Source: Gnetum montanum
Taxonomy: Eukaryota > Streptophyta > Gnetopsida > Gnetales > Gnetaceae
Assembly (NCBI GenBank): GCA_015680685.1
Contig: MNCI01013895.1
Span: forward strand, 1,448,281-1,477,467
Direction: 5' to 3'
DNA: 29,187 bases
Positions 1 through 8,480 of this stretch are shown piece after piece (the first letter of the stretch is position 1; each line of letters opens with the position of its first letter). A model generated the notes under the pieces. It saw only the letters and a program-made list of their open reading frames with translations. It had not been told where the DNA came from and ran no database searches. The translations under genes and the position numbers were made by a program.

Positions 1-244
1 TAGTTTCTCAACCCTTTCCTCTCATGGCTTAGAAGATAAACCTGAAAATACCAAAAAAATTACATACCTCAGACTTGCTTAACCATACACCGTGACACTT
101 ACAAGCAAGCCTGGGAAGACAACGAACGATTAACCCCAAGTGTTTCTTGTGGTGTTAAGGCATTTAGTCTGCAGAGTTCGACCGGATCACGCGCGCACGC
201 TCGTATTCGTATGGTTGAGTGTAGGGGTACCTCGCCACTCATCA
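1..244 (+). mobile_element. Partial LTR, plus sense, 3' (U5) end only
   Basis: This is the last part of an LTR whose start lies outside the window. Reading the minus strand from 244 gives TGATGAGTGGCGAGGTACC. It matches the plus-strand start of the LTR at 686 over about 40 bases with roughly six differences, all transitions. Looser similarity continues inward (AGTCTGCA and TATGGTTG blocks). The LTR therefore points opposite to the one at 686. It keeps CpGs (for example GCGCGCACGCTCG near 190-205) where the other copy has TG or CA, so it looks younger. No primer-binding site follows at 245, so it is a 3' LTR, a solo LTR or a truncated copy. The reading frame through it is not a gene. Confidence 0.62.
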
Positions 245-392
245 ATTTTGTTTTAGTGGGACAATAGTTTCCAATGTCATATCCATCCACAATGTACTCT
301 TCATGAAGATTTGATATGCCCAACTTCTTAAGGGTTTTAAATAGCATTCTAGGCATAGATGTATTGGGGGGCAAAATGACATTACCCTCCAT
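245..392 (-). pseudogene. gag-like N-terminal fragment, cut by the LTR at 244
   Basis: A minus-strand frame begins with ATG at 392, about 275 bases downstream of the primer-binding site of the same element, where a gag start is expected. About 49 residues come from the element itself. The frame then runs into the inverted LTR at 244, so the apparent 97-residue product is a chimera. The visible segment has a plausible protein composition (LFKTLKKLGISNLHEEY) but no motif I recognise. The gag assignment rests only on position. The rest of the gene would lie to the left, beyond the inserted LTR and the window. Confidence 0.35.
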
Positions 393-666
393 ATCACACC
401 ATTACATATGTTTATATTGATGTAGGATGAAGGTGAAATTCAGCACAAACTCATCTAGATGTGTATACCACCTTGCATTCTTGTGGGACCGGTGGTTTGA
501 TATCTTCAAGCTTGCAAGAAGAAGAAGATATTTTGTAAAACAAAATAAAATTGTCAGTGTGCTTTTATAATTTATGTATAGTGGGAATGTTATTGATCCT
601 TAGGTTTGTACAACGATATTAGTGGTATCCACTTAGACCTAAATAGCACACGTTCCACAAACAAAG
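393..666 (-). other. Leader between primer-binding site and gag-like start
   Basis: This is untranslated internal sequence of the minus-strand gypsy element whose 5' LTR is at 686-1572. It has no convincing reading frame. It is AT-rich with a run of TTC repeats on the minus strand near 516-530. Its identity follows from its place between the primer-binding site and the first ATG. Confidence 0.45.
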
Positions 667-684
667 TCCTCGGCAACGGCACCA
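667..684 (-). promoter_or_regulatory. Primer-binding site, tRNA-Asp type
   Basis: The minus strand reads TGGTGCCGTTGCCGAGGA. From general knowledge of plant gypsy elements, this is the tRNA-Asp primer site TGGCGCCGTTGCCGGGGA with two transitions, one of them a lost CpG. It begins one base after the LTR end at 686, as expected for the start of minus-strand DNA synthesis. Confidence 0.72.
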
Positions 685-1288
685 ATGGTGAGTGACAAGG
701 TACCCCTATACCCAACCATATGAATCATGAAGCATTCATGTGCAACTTAGTTGAATTTTGCAGACTTTATTGTTTCTAGTGCAATAGTACTTTAGGAAGT
801 AAATCTAGCCGTAAGGCCAATCATTGTCCTCCCAATTACACTTGTGATGTACATTGGTATGGTTAAGTGTAACTAAGGAATCCAACTTTTATCATTTTTT
901 ATTTTATATTTTGGGTGCTTGACATGTAGGTAAAAGGAATTTGATTAAATAATCTAAATTAATTAATTAACTATCATTTCACTAATCCTAACATAAGTAT
1001 CCATTCCCACTTTCCATTCATGTCCTAAACCCATGTATCCGCTATTGGGTAACCAAGCACTATGCTACTAGGTGTATTAAGTTGGGATTACCAAGCAAAT
1101 ATGTGTTACGCTCAAAGCAGTCTTACTTATGTGTGTAATCTACCTCACTTAATTGTCTCATGAACGTAATAATTGAAAAATATTTAATAATTAATGGAAA
1201 ACATTTAATAAATAATTGATAATAGTAAATGCATAAATAAAATAGCTAATTTATCCAAAGTGCTGCAAGGTTTATCAGAAAGTTCATC

Positions 1289-1294
1289 TTTATT
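1289..1294 (-). promoter_or_regulatory. Polyadenylation signal in the LTR
   Basis: AATAAA on the minus strand, about 175 bases after the TATA box. The LTR at 23627 has the same arrangement at almost the same spacing, which supports both calls. Confidence 0.5.
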
Positions 1295-1464
1295 ACTGCA
1301 CACACTGTTGTGCTCAGGTACAACAATGCTCGAATAAAGATCTATACACTCAATGACTCCTACTATGGGCACTCAAGGGAAAAAATTCTAACTTTCAAAT
1401 GGAAACAATGCAAGAGCTTCACTATTATGAAAATTTGGATTGCCATAAATGCAACTGGTAGACG

Positions 1465-1474
1465 TGTATTTATA
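1465..1474 (-). promoter_or_regulatory. TATA box of the LTR
   Basis: The minus strand reads CTATAAATAC. It lies just downstream, in transcription sense, of the direct repeat at 1495-1551 and about 100 bases inside the LTR edge. Confidence 0.6.
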
Positions 1475-1494
1475 GGTGACAAATAGAAACTGTG

Positions 1495-1551
1495 TTGATG
1501 AGGCCTTGTCGATGCAGGGAGAGATGCATTGACGAGGCCTTGTCGATGCAG
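1495..1551. repeat. 23-base direct repeat in U3
   Basis: Copies at 1495-1517 and 1529-1551 differ by one base (core AGGCCTTGTCGATGCAG), with a 34-base period. They sit immediately upstream of the TATA box, the usual place for LTR enhancer repeats. A single decayed counterpart is visible in the related LTR near 24416-24445. Confidence 0.7.
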
Positions 1552-1572
1552 CCAACCAACAATGACTCATCA

Positions 1573-2544
1573 ATAATGGTTGTGGCTATTCTACTAATGG
1601 CTTTAGCTTGAATGCATCTTTTAGGGTCCTCATTTTTCTCTCTTTAGTCCTTGGATCATAAATAATTGAGACAAGTTGTAACACATATATTGAAATCTTA
1701 CTCACATGTGGTATGAAATTGAATAGTGCATATATTAAGAAGCAAAGAATTCAAGTCAAGGCAATGCATTCTTAAGTTTGCTATTCATGTTGGTATTGAG
1801 GGGATCATGGTTAGAAATAGCAATGCCAACATAATGGTCTTATTAAATATTAAATATAATTATGTAAAGTGTAAAAAGGATTGGATCATCTACAAGATGA
1901 ATTTTTAATAGAGATCTAGATGACTCTAGAAATATCCAAGTTAAATCTAAAAGAAAGTTTGAAAGCTTCATGTAAGCAAAAGAAGAACCAATGATTGTTT
2001 AAGTAAAGCTAGAGAAGAGTTGGGTTAACCATTAAATATCTCAAGATAGACTTAGCAATAGCTTGCTTGTTGTGCCAGAAATCACATGTATTTATTGAGA
2101 TGATATTAATAAAATTGCATTGCTAGTTTGACAAGCACTTGGGAGTCATTTTATTTTCCATTTATTTTTGTCACAATGGCTTTTGAATTTTGGTTAAATG
2201 TTTATGCTTTGTTGCGCTAATGGTTCTCTTTGTTTTGTTTTAACAGTAACAAACATTGACTCTAGGTGATGATCTTCTTTGTATCTCATCTTACATAATC
2301 TTAAATCTAGTGTCTTTCATGCATACATAAAATCCTAAATTAGTTGCTCATTATTTCTTGTTTCCCATTTCGAATTGATTTAGGGATTAGTCTTAGGAAG
2401 GATGAATTCTTCCATAAAACAAGAACATAAGAAAAAAACTTATGATAAAAGGAACCAAATGATAGAGACAAAAGGCAAATGAAAAATTGGGCATACAACA
2501 TAAGTCATTTTCTTCATTTTTTATCCACCACAATATGAAAGAAC
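1573..2544. other. AT-rich sequence without recognisable genes
   Basis: Only short chance frames occur on either strand, around 60 codons, with no domain-like composition, repeat structure or RNA gene that I can see. Confidence 0.6.
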
Positions 2545-2918
2545 CGGTAAACTCTTGAATCAAATGTTTGTTATACAAAATCTATATCATCTAATTTAAC
2601 ATGTACTAAGTGGGAAAAAATGTAATTTCACTAATGAAATTGTTTATAAAAAAATACAATGTATTACTATATTCTACCACATGTACATGTCACTTACTTT
2701 TCATGTTTGAAACCTTAAGGACATTTAATCCAATAAACCCTTGAATTGAGTGTGTTCCTTGTACAAAATCTAGATCCTCTAATATTCAACATGCAATATG
2801 TGGGTAAAAAAAGAATTTCATTAGTAAAATTAACTATAAAAATATAAATTATGACTATATTTTACTACACTCACTCCCACTTTTCGTGTTTGAAACTTTA
2901 AGGACACTTAATTAGAGA
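2545..2918. repeat. Diverged tandem duplication, period about 187 bases
   Basis: Two copies, about 2545-2731 and 2732-2918, share the same order of blocks: CTTGAAT, TACAAAATCTA, a GTGGG(A)AAAAA block, ATTTCA, CTATATT, and TTTGAAAC followed by TTAAGGACA. Differences are scattered substitutions and small indels. I recognise no coding content or element family. Confidence 0.7.
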
Positions 2919-3325
2919 GGGTAGTTAAAGAAATGAATCTTGAAATGCAATTGTAAAGTGAAATGTATAGACGAAAGTAACCATATTGTTGCATTCAAAG
3001 AGAGAATCTTAATTAACTTGATGAAAAACAAAGCAAGTTAGCTTCATGACTTGCAATTTTACACTTGTTTATCTTAGTTACATGGATAAGCATTAATACT
3101 AAGATCTTTATACACTTGAAAAAAGTAGTGTTGTTTCCTTTAACTTGAAATAAAGTAGCATCTTCTCTTCCAACAAATACAATGAAGATGATTATACTTA
3201 GTCCATGTCACAAAAATTTATTATATATCTCACTTTCTTTAATATTTTTATGTAGGGATACTCATATCTTCTAAATCTTGGATAAATTTTTAATCTCTAA
3301 ACAAAATCTTAGATATCTTTCCTTA
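2919..3325. other. AT-rich spacer with a dispersed repeat near 3140-3260
   Basis: No gene is seen. The block at about 3140-3260 (AAAGTAGCATCTTCTC and following) resembles 4465-4565 in the same orientation. This shows the flanks of the tRNA gene share an old dispersed repeat. Confidence 0.45.
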
Positions 3326-3484
3326 TACTTGCAAACCAAGTATATATTTTTTATTGTTTATCCTTTTATCATTACCCCAGCCACAAATTTCCAAATAAAT
3401 ACTTGCAAACCAAGTATATATTTTTTTATTGTTTATCCTTTTATCATTACCCTCAACTTTAAATACAGCCACAAATTTCCAAAT
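3326..3484. repeat. Short tandem duplication
   Basis: Copies at 3326-3399 and 3400-3484 both begin TACTTGCAAACCAAGTATAT and end CCACAAATTTCCAAAT. The first lacks about 13 bases (TCAACTTTAAATA). A more diverged third relative is at about 4338-4405. The plus-strand reading frame over this block is a by-product of the repeat. Confidence 0.75.
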
Positions 3485-3546
3485 TTATTTCCAAATTTAT
3501 TTGGAAGAGAAACTTCATTTATAAAAACATTTTAAATTTGTTTTTG

Positions 3547-3619
3547 CACGCCCGGTGGGATTCGAACCCACAATCGCCTAATTAGAAGTCAGGCGCCTTA
3601 TCCATTAGGCCACGAGCGC
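3547..3619 (-). tRNA. trnR-TCT: tRNA-Arg (anticodon TCT)
   Basis: The 73-base sequence folds as a complete cloverleaf on the minus strand. The acceptor arm is GCGCTCG against CGGGCGT with discriminator G. The D arm is GCCT/AGGC with loop AATGGATA. The anticodon loop is CTTCTAA, giving anticodon TCT. The T arm is GTGGG/CCCAC around TTCGAAT. No CCA is encoded, as expected for a eukaryotic nuclear gene, and there is no intron. The anticodon stem CCTGA/TTAGG holds one G-T wobble, and there is another wobble in the acceptor stem. A short T-run on the minus strand near 3519-3523 could end Pol III transcription. It decodes AGA codons if functional. Confidence 0.93.
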
Positions 3620-3719
3620 GGATTATTATTAAAAACTTTATTAAGTTTTTTATCTCTCTATAGAACGACTTATCATGTTAACACAGATTCCCTGTGTCAC
3701 AAAATTTGCAGAATTTTCT

Positions 3720-3720
<1 letters not shown>

Positions 3721-3764
<44 letters not shown>

Positions 3765-3766
3765 GN
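3721..3766. repeat. 39-base poly-T followed by an assembly N
   Basis: An uninterrupted T-run covers 3721-3759, then AAAAGG, then an undetermined base at 3766. The true tract length and the sequence across the N are uncertain. It may be the poly(A) tail of a minus-strand retroposon lying to the right. Confidence 0.85.
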
Positions 3767-4107
3767 CTTAATTTTGATACTGTGGGTCCAATAATTTTGT
3801 TACCATGCGTCCAACATAACCGGGAAGAACTCACTTTATTTATATGGTTCTTTTTTACTGAAAATCATGATTTGAAATTGCACTTTTTGCAGAGACTTGG
3901 AGAATATGATTGGTTTGTATGTATCTGGATTACTATGATAAAACTGTGGAATTTTACTCCATCTATTTTCTCTTGCATGTTCTATACGAGTTAGGTAATT
4001 TTGCTCTTAATTTTGTTACTATGGGTTGTGTGGACAATCCAAAATCAATCCTATAATTTTGAACTTTCAAATCAAGAGCCTTACCACTAGGCTAAGGCCT
4101 AATTGTT
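3721..4107 (-). mobile_element. Possible tRNA-derived SINE, minus strand
   Basis: The minus strand carries a tRNA-like head. It has a box A-like TAGCCTAGTGG (4084-4094), a D-arm-like GCCTTA...TAAGGC pair, and a box B-like AGTTCAAAATT (4055-4065). About 300 bases further on it ends in a 39-base A-run. Head, body and A-tail in that order are the layout of a SINE. Against it, the A-to-B spacing is only about 18 bases, I could not find a target duplication, and an N interrupts the body. It could also be a decayed tRNA fragment next to an unrelated homopolymer. Confidence 0.33.
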
Positions 4108-4872
4108 AGACTCTTGATTTAGAAACTCATGAGTTATAAAGTTTTAATTAATTTGTTATGCCTTATGCACCACCTTCCTCCCAAAACACCCCACTTTTAG
4201 TAGGTTCCAACATAAGGTAGGTTTAGGACCCTTAGTAAAACTTCATCAAACTTCTTTTAATAAGGGAGTGATTATTTGGATCCTTTTCAATGATAGCCAT
4301 GTGACTCATAACTCTTAAATTGTGGGATCTTTCTACAAACCAAGTAGGTTTTCTCTCTTGTTTATCCCTTTGTTATTGCCCTCAACTTTAAGTAAAGGCG
4401 ACTCATTTTCTTACACCTTTCCTTAATCTTATCATTTAAAGATACAACCATATCTCTTTAATAAAGCAACCTCTTCTCTAAGGTGCATTGAAGAAGATCC
4501 CCTTCCTTGATCTATATCACCAAACTTCTCACTTTATTTAATCTTTTCATTTATGGGTGCTACCATCAAACTTCTCTCAGTAAACTTCACTAAACTTCTT
4601 ACAATAAGGGTTTTATCATGTGGATCTTTTCCTATGACATTCATATTTCCTAAATTAAAGATATCTTTATTTCTATTATTTCTTCTCAAAGCAACATCCT
4701 CTTCTCCTCCCTTGTAAAGTTATTTCCTGTAGCCATAACACTTAATATTTACTTTAGCATTTAAATCTCTACCTCCTAACATATATGCCCACCTCGAGCT
4801 TGGACCAAGTGCTCTAGCTCATTCAAATACTGATCAAGGAGGTTAAAGCGACTCAAGACCACCTCCTCCAAA
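4108..4872. other. AT-rich spacer with dispersed repeat blocks
   Basis: There is no gene. Blocks at about 4338-4405 and 4465-4565 are diverged relatives of 3326-3484 and 3140-3260, here in reversed order. Related CTTCTC-rich text recurs near 4680. I found no LTR or primer-binding site that would complete the 5' end of the gypsy element beginning at about 4873, so its left end seems lost. Confidence 0.45.
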
Positions 4873-6234
4873 ATGGTCCATGAAATGGAATTTTATGAAA
4901 ATGATCCAATTAGTCCTATGATCCCATCACTGACCCTACCTTCTGGAGTCCAACTTCCCCAGTTCACTAAATACAATGGGGAATGGGATCCTAACACCCA
5001 TCTAGTGACCTTCCATTCTTAATGCCTCCTATTATAGACATAGCTACATGCAATCATCCATGCATTTTCCATGTCCCTGACTAACTAGGCACTAGATTGG
5101 TACCATGTACTTCCTAGGGCCTCCATCTCTTCCTTGGAGGAATTACTCAATCAATTCCTCACTTGCTTCAAGTACAACTTGAAGCCCAAGGCAACCCTGG
5201 ATCAACTAAGGAAAATGAAGCAAGGCCAGTTAGAGCTTGTGCAAAAATTCATCCAATGATGGAGTGTCCCACTTAATGAAATTTGCAAGCCCATTACAGA
5301 AATCCACCTACTAGCCATTTTCAAAGGTGCTGTGAACAACTTCATCAAGTCAAAGCTGTACTACCTTACCCTGTAGTTCTTGAGCCAAGTGTTTGCTCAA
5401 ACAAAGGGCATTCAAGATATGGTGGAGGCTAGTGAGAACCCAGCCTACATGGCCTACAAAAATGTGCATGTAAAGAAAGACAAGGAAAAGGGCAAGGCAA
5501 CCACAATTGTTGCAACGGTGGCCAATGAGGCCAAGCCAAACAATACCAAACCAATAGCCAAGGCACCTAACACCCCAACCAATGATAAGACATCTAGCTC
5601 TGGCACTATAGCAACCAACTCGTTTGCATCATCGATGGCCATGGGGTAAGCTACCTGAAGGCCAAACTTTGAGTACAAGGATCGCTCAAAGTATACATAG
5701 TTTTCCATCAAGCCATCAAAGCTCTTGGGTCAATTGCTTAATGTTGGGCACATCTAGTATAAGCAAATGTCTGAAGATGCTTACAAGTGCCATGATCACT
5801 ACTAGGAGCTTCTCAGGGATCCATCAGTTTCCACACCAAATAAGCCTCCGGTCCCTACACATTTTAGGTTGGACCAGTTCTACCATTACCATCAACTACC
5901 TAGCCATGACATGGATTTCTACATGGCCTTACAGGAAGACATACAATACATAATTGACCAAGGCCAACTAATCCTTGATGCAACCAACCCAATTCACTTG
6001 GAAAATCAATCAATGAAGGTCTACAAAGGCCCTCTCAATGTAAGTGGTGTACGCTACATTATCAATGCCATCAACATTGAGGATGAATTAGAACTAACAC
6101 AAGATCCATTCATGGTTCATGTGCCCTCTGGCAACATTTGGGCCTCCTTGGCATCAACTAGTTTGAGGTCTACTTTTGTCATCAGAGCATCACCTTGGGT
6201 GCCCATGAAACCTTTTATGTTTAGGGCCCCATAA
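4873..6234 (+). pseudogene. gag: Ty3/gypsy gag with decayed zinc-knuckle region
   Basis: One plus-strand frame can be followed from ATG 4873 to 6234 through many stops. It shows the gag order of large plant gypsy elements. LPSGVQLPQFTKYNGEWDP (about residues 25-45) and the following DWYHVLPRASISSLEELL match the retrotransposon gag domain that forms the particle. A lysine- and threonine-rich linker lies at 5455-5620. At 5872-5965 the text FYHYHQLPSHDMDFY corresponds to the C-x-YH-x-GH-x-C zinc knuckle that binds element RNA, but the cysteines are gone. Stops are TAG, TAA and TGA at places where CAG, CAA or CGA would fit. The element is old and non-functional. Protease follows at 6839. Confidence 0.78.
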
Positions 6235-6838
6235 CATGTTGTGGCGATAGCAACCCATACACCTTTTATCATTAAGGTGCCTCAACATGTGGACTCCCTT
6301 GCCTACTTAGAGTCTAATGGTGAGAACTATGTTAGGCCCTACCCACCCAAGGCCTCATCTCGCATACAACACCAGGCAGTCTAGGTGGTAGCCCAGGGAG
6401 CCCAACGAATGCCTCACAAACAAAGTGATTAGTGAACACATAGAGCTAGGTCTACCTAATCCTATCCCATTATACTCCATCCCTATGACCATGTTGACCA
6501 AAACAACCATCACAAGTTATCAACAACTAAGCACTGAAGCTCAAAAGTAGACAAAGCAAGCCAAGCCCAAATCTCCTCCCTAAGAGATCCATCTCCTAGG
6601 AGGTAAAGGCCAACAAGGTAATTGACAGTGGTAAGGATTTTCTAGATGCATTGGCACAAGTAAAACGGGCTCTAAAACAAAAGTAAACACAACCTTAACC
6701 CTATACGACTTGGTCATGACCTCCTCTTTTCATCGTGAAGAACTAGTTCACATGTTGACCTCTATTCTTGTTAAGGAGGACATCCTAGTGGATGAACAAG
6801 CCATCCATGTTGTGATGCTTTTCCCTACACCATAGGAA
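6235..6838 (+). pseudogene. gag-protease linker of the gypsy element, badly decayed
   Basis: Protein-like stretches occur in changing frames with frequent stops. The position between the gag zinc-knuckle remnant and the protease implies the linker, but no motif is strong enough to name. Confidence 0.35.
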
Positions 6839-7565
6839 TTGGGTTCAATGCCCCTAGAATTTTGTGATGAGGTGATTAAGATTGATCCTAAAAAGGGTCA
6901 GGTCATCACTATGCCAATGTTCATAACAATCTATGTAGGGCAATGCAAGATTCATAGGGTGCACATTAATGACAAGGCAATAACAAATGTCATCCCATTC
7001 CTAATCATTAACAAACTTAGTCTCACCAACTAGATCAAACCTACAAAAAACAACGTGCCTAAAGTCCTTTAACAAGTCACATGTTGTCGTAAGGGGAATG
7101 ATCATAGTAGCTTTTGTGGTAGGGGAGTGATTCCCCACTACAACCGAATTCATTATCATCAAGGAGATGCCTAGGTCCAATCTGATCCTGGGAAGGCCCT
7201 AGCTAGCCCAACTATAGGTGGTCTTCTCATCCATCCATCAAGAAATCCACCTTTTGTATGAAGGTGGAGAAGTGATCATACATGGTGATAATGCAGCCCC
7301 TCCAACCATCAACAACGTTGACATAGAACAAGGGTTGGAGGTAGAGTTCCCCAATAACACGTAACCTATGAGGGATGAGGGTCAACCTTGTCTGGTAGGC
7401 CCATCAGAGGAACCAAAAGAATTTGATGACCTCCTTGAGAAAGCCCTTTGGGAAAAGTTTCCCTTCAACATCACCGAAGAAGGTCTAGGTGAATATCACC
7501 TTATACTTCTCAGGCCCTATGCACACCCTAATTCACATCGGGTTAAGAAGAAACTACATGACTAA
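6839..7565 (+). pseudogene. Ty3/gypsy aspartic protease, decayed
   Basis: In an intact element the protease releases gag and pol proteins. The N-terminal half (6839-7033) reads like the gypsy protease core. VHINDKAITNVIPF aligns with the usual R-V-L-I-D-D-G-S-A-x-N-x-x-P block, so the catalytic D-[ST]-G has been lost. The C-terminal half is in another frame from 7149. It keeps NLILGRP and VVFSSIHQEIHLLYEGG, the family's LGRPW and StlHQ blocks. A frameshift between 7033 and 7149 and several stops make it non-functional. A protease-RT linker continues to 7565, where sequence similar to the element stops. The solo LTR begins at 7586, and reverse transcriptase resumes only near 15560. Confidence 0.68.
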
Positions 7566-7580
7566 GGCATCCCCTTAGTT

Positions 7581-7585
7581 CAACA
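7581..7585. repeat. Target-site duplication, left copy
   Basis: CAACA immediately precedes the TG of the LTR at 7586 and is repeated exactly at 9053-9057, after the CA at 9052. Confidence 0.85.
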
Positions 7586-8295
7586 TGTAACAACAGAAAA
7601 TGTCGGCAGCTGGAAATACCGACCGATGTTCCGGCGTACACAGTTTTAGCCACGGATCCGCGCGAGGGCTATGCTGGAAAAACGAATCCGCGGCGCCATG
7701 AACGGTCTTGTCGATCAGACAGGGACTTACGGGTCAGTAAAACAACGTAAAGCGCGTAAAAGAAAGCGATCTGATTCGAGGGGCCGTAAAACAAAGGGAA
7801 AGCGATGTGATCGGATTGCGACGGCGATAATGCTAAACACGATGAAAAGAGGCTGGCAAAAGAGAAACACGTAGCTTCAAGATCTGCGCTTTAACTTACA
7901 AATGTATATTTTGTGTGAGAAATTGCACTGGGGAATCCCCGATTACAGGATGTGAAACAAGCACAAAACAACAAGCAAAACGGCCTGAACAGAAGTTTGA
8001 TCTACCTCAGGGGCTAAGCTGAGATGCAAGGCAGGCCAAGCTTCGACGTCTACCGATCAACTGTATCTGATCGACAAAGTCTCTTCAGCAGAAAGATTGC
8101 TCCTGTCACCGATGCTCAAATCTGTACTCTGCTTCGGCTGTAAGGTGATGATGTCCCTGATTGTCAAAGCGCTGTTCTTTATATTTCTGCTCCAAAGTGC
8201 TAAGTGCTCTGGTGCTCAGAAATCTGCTTTTCTGCTTCTCAGTTTTTTTTTTTGTTAAACCAAATTTTTGCCCCCCTGTTTCTTTGTTAACTGGG

Positions 8296-8305
8296 GTATT
8301 TATAG
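8296..8305 (-). promoter_or_regulatory. TATA box of the solo LTR
   Basis: The minus strand reads CTATAAATAC, placed between the palindrome-rich U3 at higher coordinates and the AT/CT-rich leader at lower coordinates. This fixes the LTR orientation. Confidence 0.72.
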
Positions 8306-8306
8306 G

Positions 8307-8322
8307 CCGCGATGCTTCGCGG
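8307..8322. repeat. GC-rich hairpin next to the TATA box
   Basis: CCGCGA-TGCT-TCGCGG is a perfect 6-bp stem with a 4-base loop, one base from the TATA motif on its upstream side. It is part of the promoter architecture of the LTR; its function is unknown. Confidence 0.75.
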
Positions 8323-8402
8323 AGAAGGCGCAACCTTGATGATGTGGGCTCCGGATGTTGCGGGCCCTGCTGGCATGATCTTTTAAGTCAGACTGTGACT
8401 AT

Positions 8403-8430
8403 GCACAACACGCTTGTTTGCGTGTTGTGC
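8403..8430. repeat. Perfect 11-bp inverted repeat in U3
   Basis: GCACAACACGC and GCGTGTTGTGC are exact reverse complements separated by TTGTTT. The hairpin lies between the TATA box and the palindrome array. Confidence 0.9.
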
Positions 8431-8480
8431 GTGTGAGAAGTAAGCAAGTGTTGAGCGTGCTTTAATTGTTTTCAGGCTAG

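Larger units (their letters stand above)
686..1572 (-). mobile_element. 5' LTR of a minus-strand gypsy element
   Basis: An 887-base LTR is bounded by TGGTGAGTGAC on the left and AATGACTCATCA on the right. The termini are imperfect inverted repeats (TGRTGAGT). It abuts a tRNA-Asp-type primer-binding site. Reading the minus strand, a TATA box lies at 1465-1474 and an AATAAA signal at 1289-1294, about 175 bases further on. U3 is therefore short, about 100 bases, and carries a 23-base direct repeat. The element body runs left, out of the window. The outer boundary at 1572 was chosen from the terminal repeat alone, since no target duplication can be checked. Confidence 0.66.

Noticed and set aside
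99-244. C-terminal half of the 97-codon minus-strand frame
   Set aside because: These codons come from an inverted LTR terminus shared with 686-726, so they are not part of a gene.
3278-3535. 85-codon plus-strand frame with an internal repeat
   Set aside because: The repeat is the 3326-3484 tandem duplication; composition follows AT-rich DNA.
5454-5711. 85-codon minus-strand frame rich in Val, Ala and Leu
   Set aside because: It is the antisense shadow of the gag linker, whose plus-strand frame matches gag on both sides.
7671-7874. 67-codon plus-strand Lys/Arg-rich frame
   Set aside because: Located in R-U5 of the solo LTR on the strand opposite to its transcription, with no motif.
8106-8436. 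Overlapping reading frames of 75-91 codons on both strands inside the solo LTR
   Set aside because: They lie across the TATA box and the GC-rich hairpin, have no domain character, and are explained by higher GC content lowering stop frequency.
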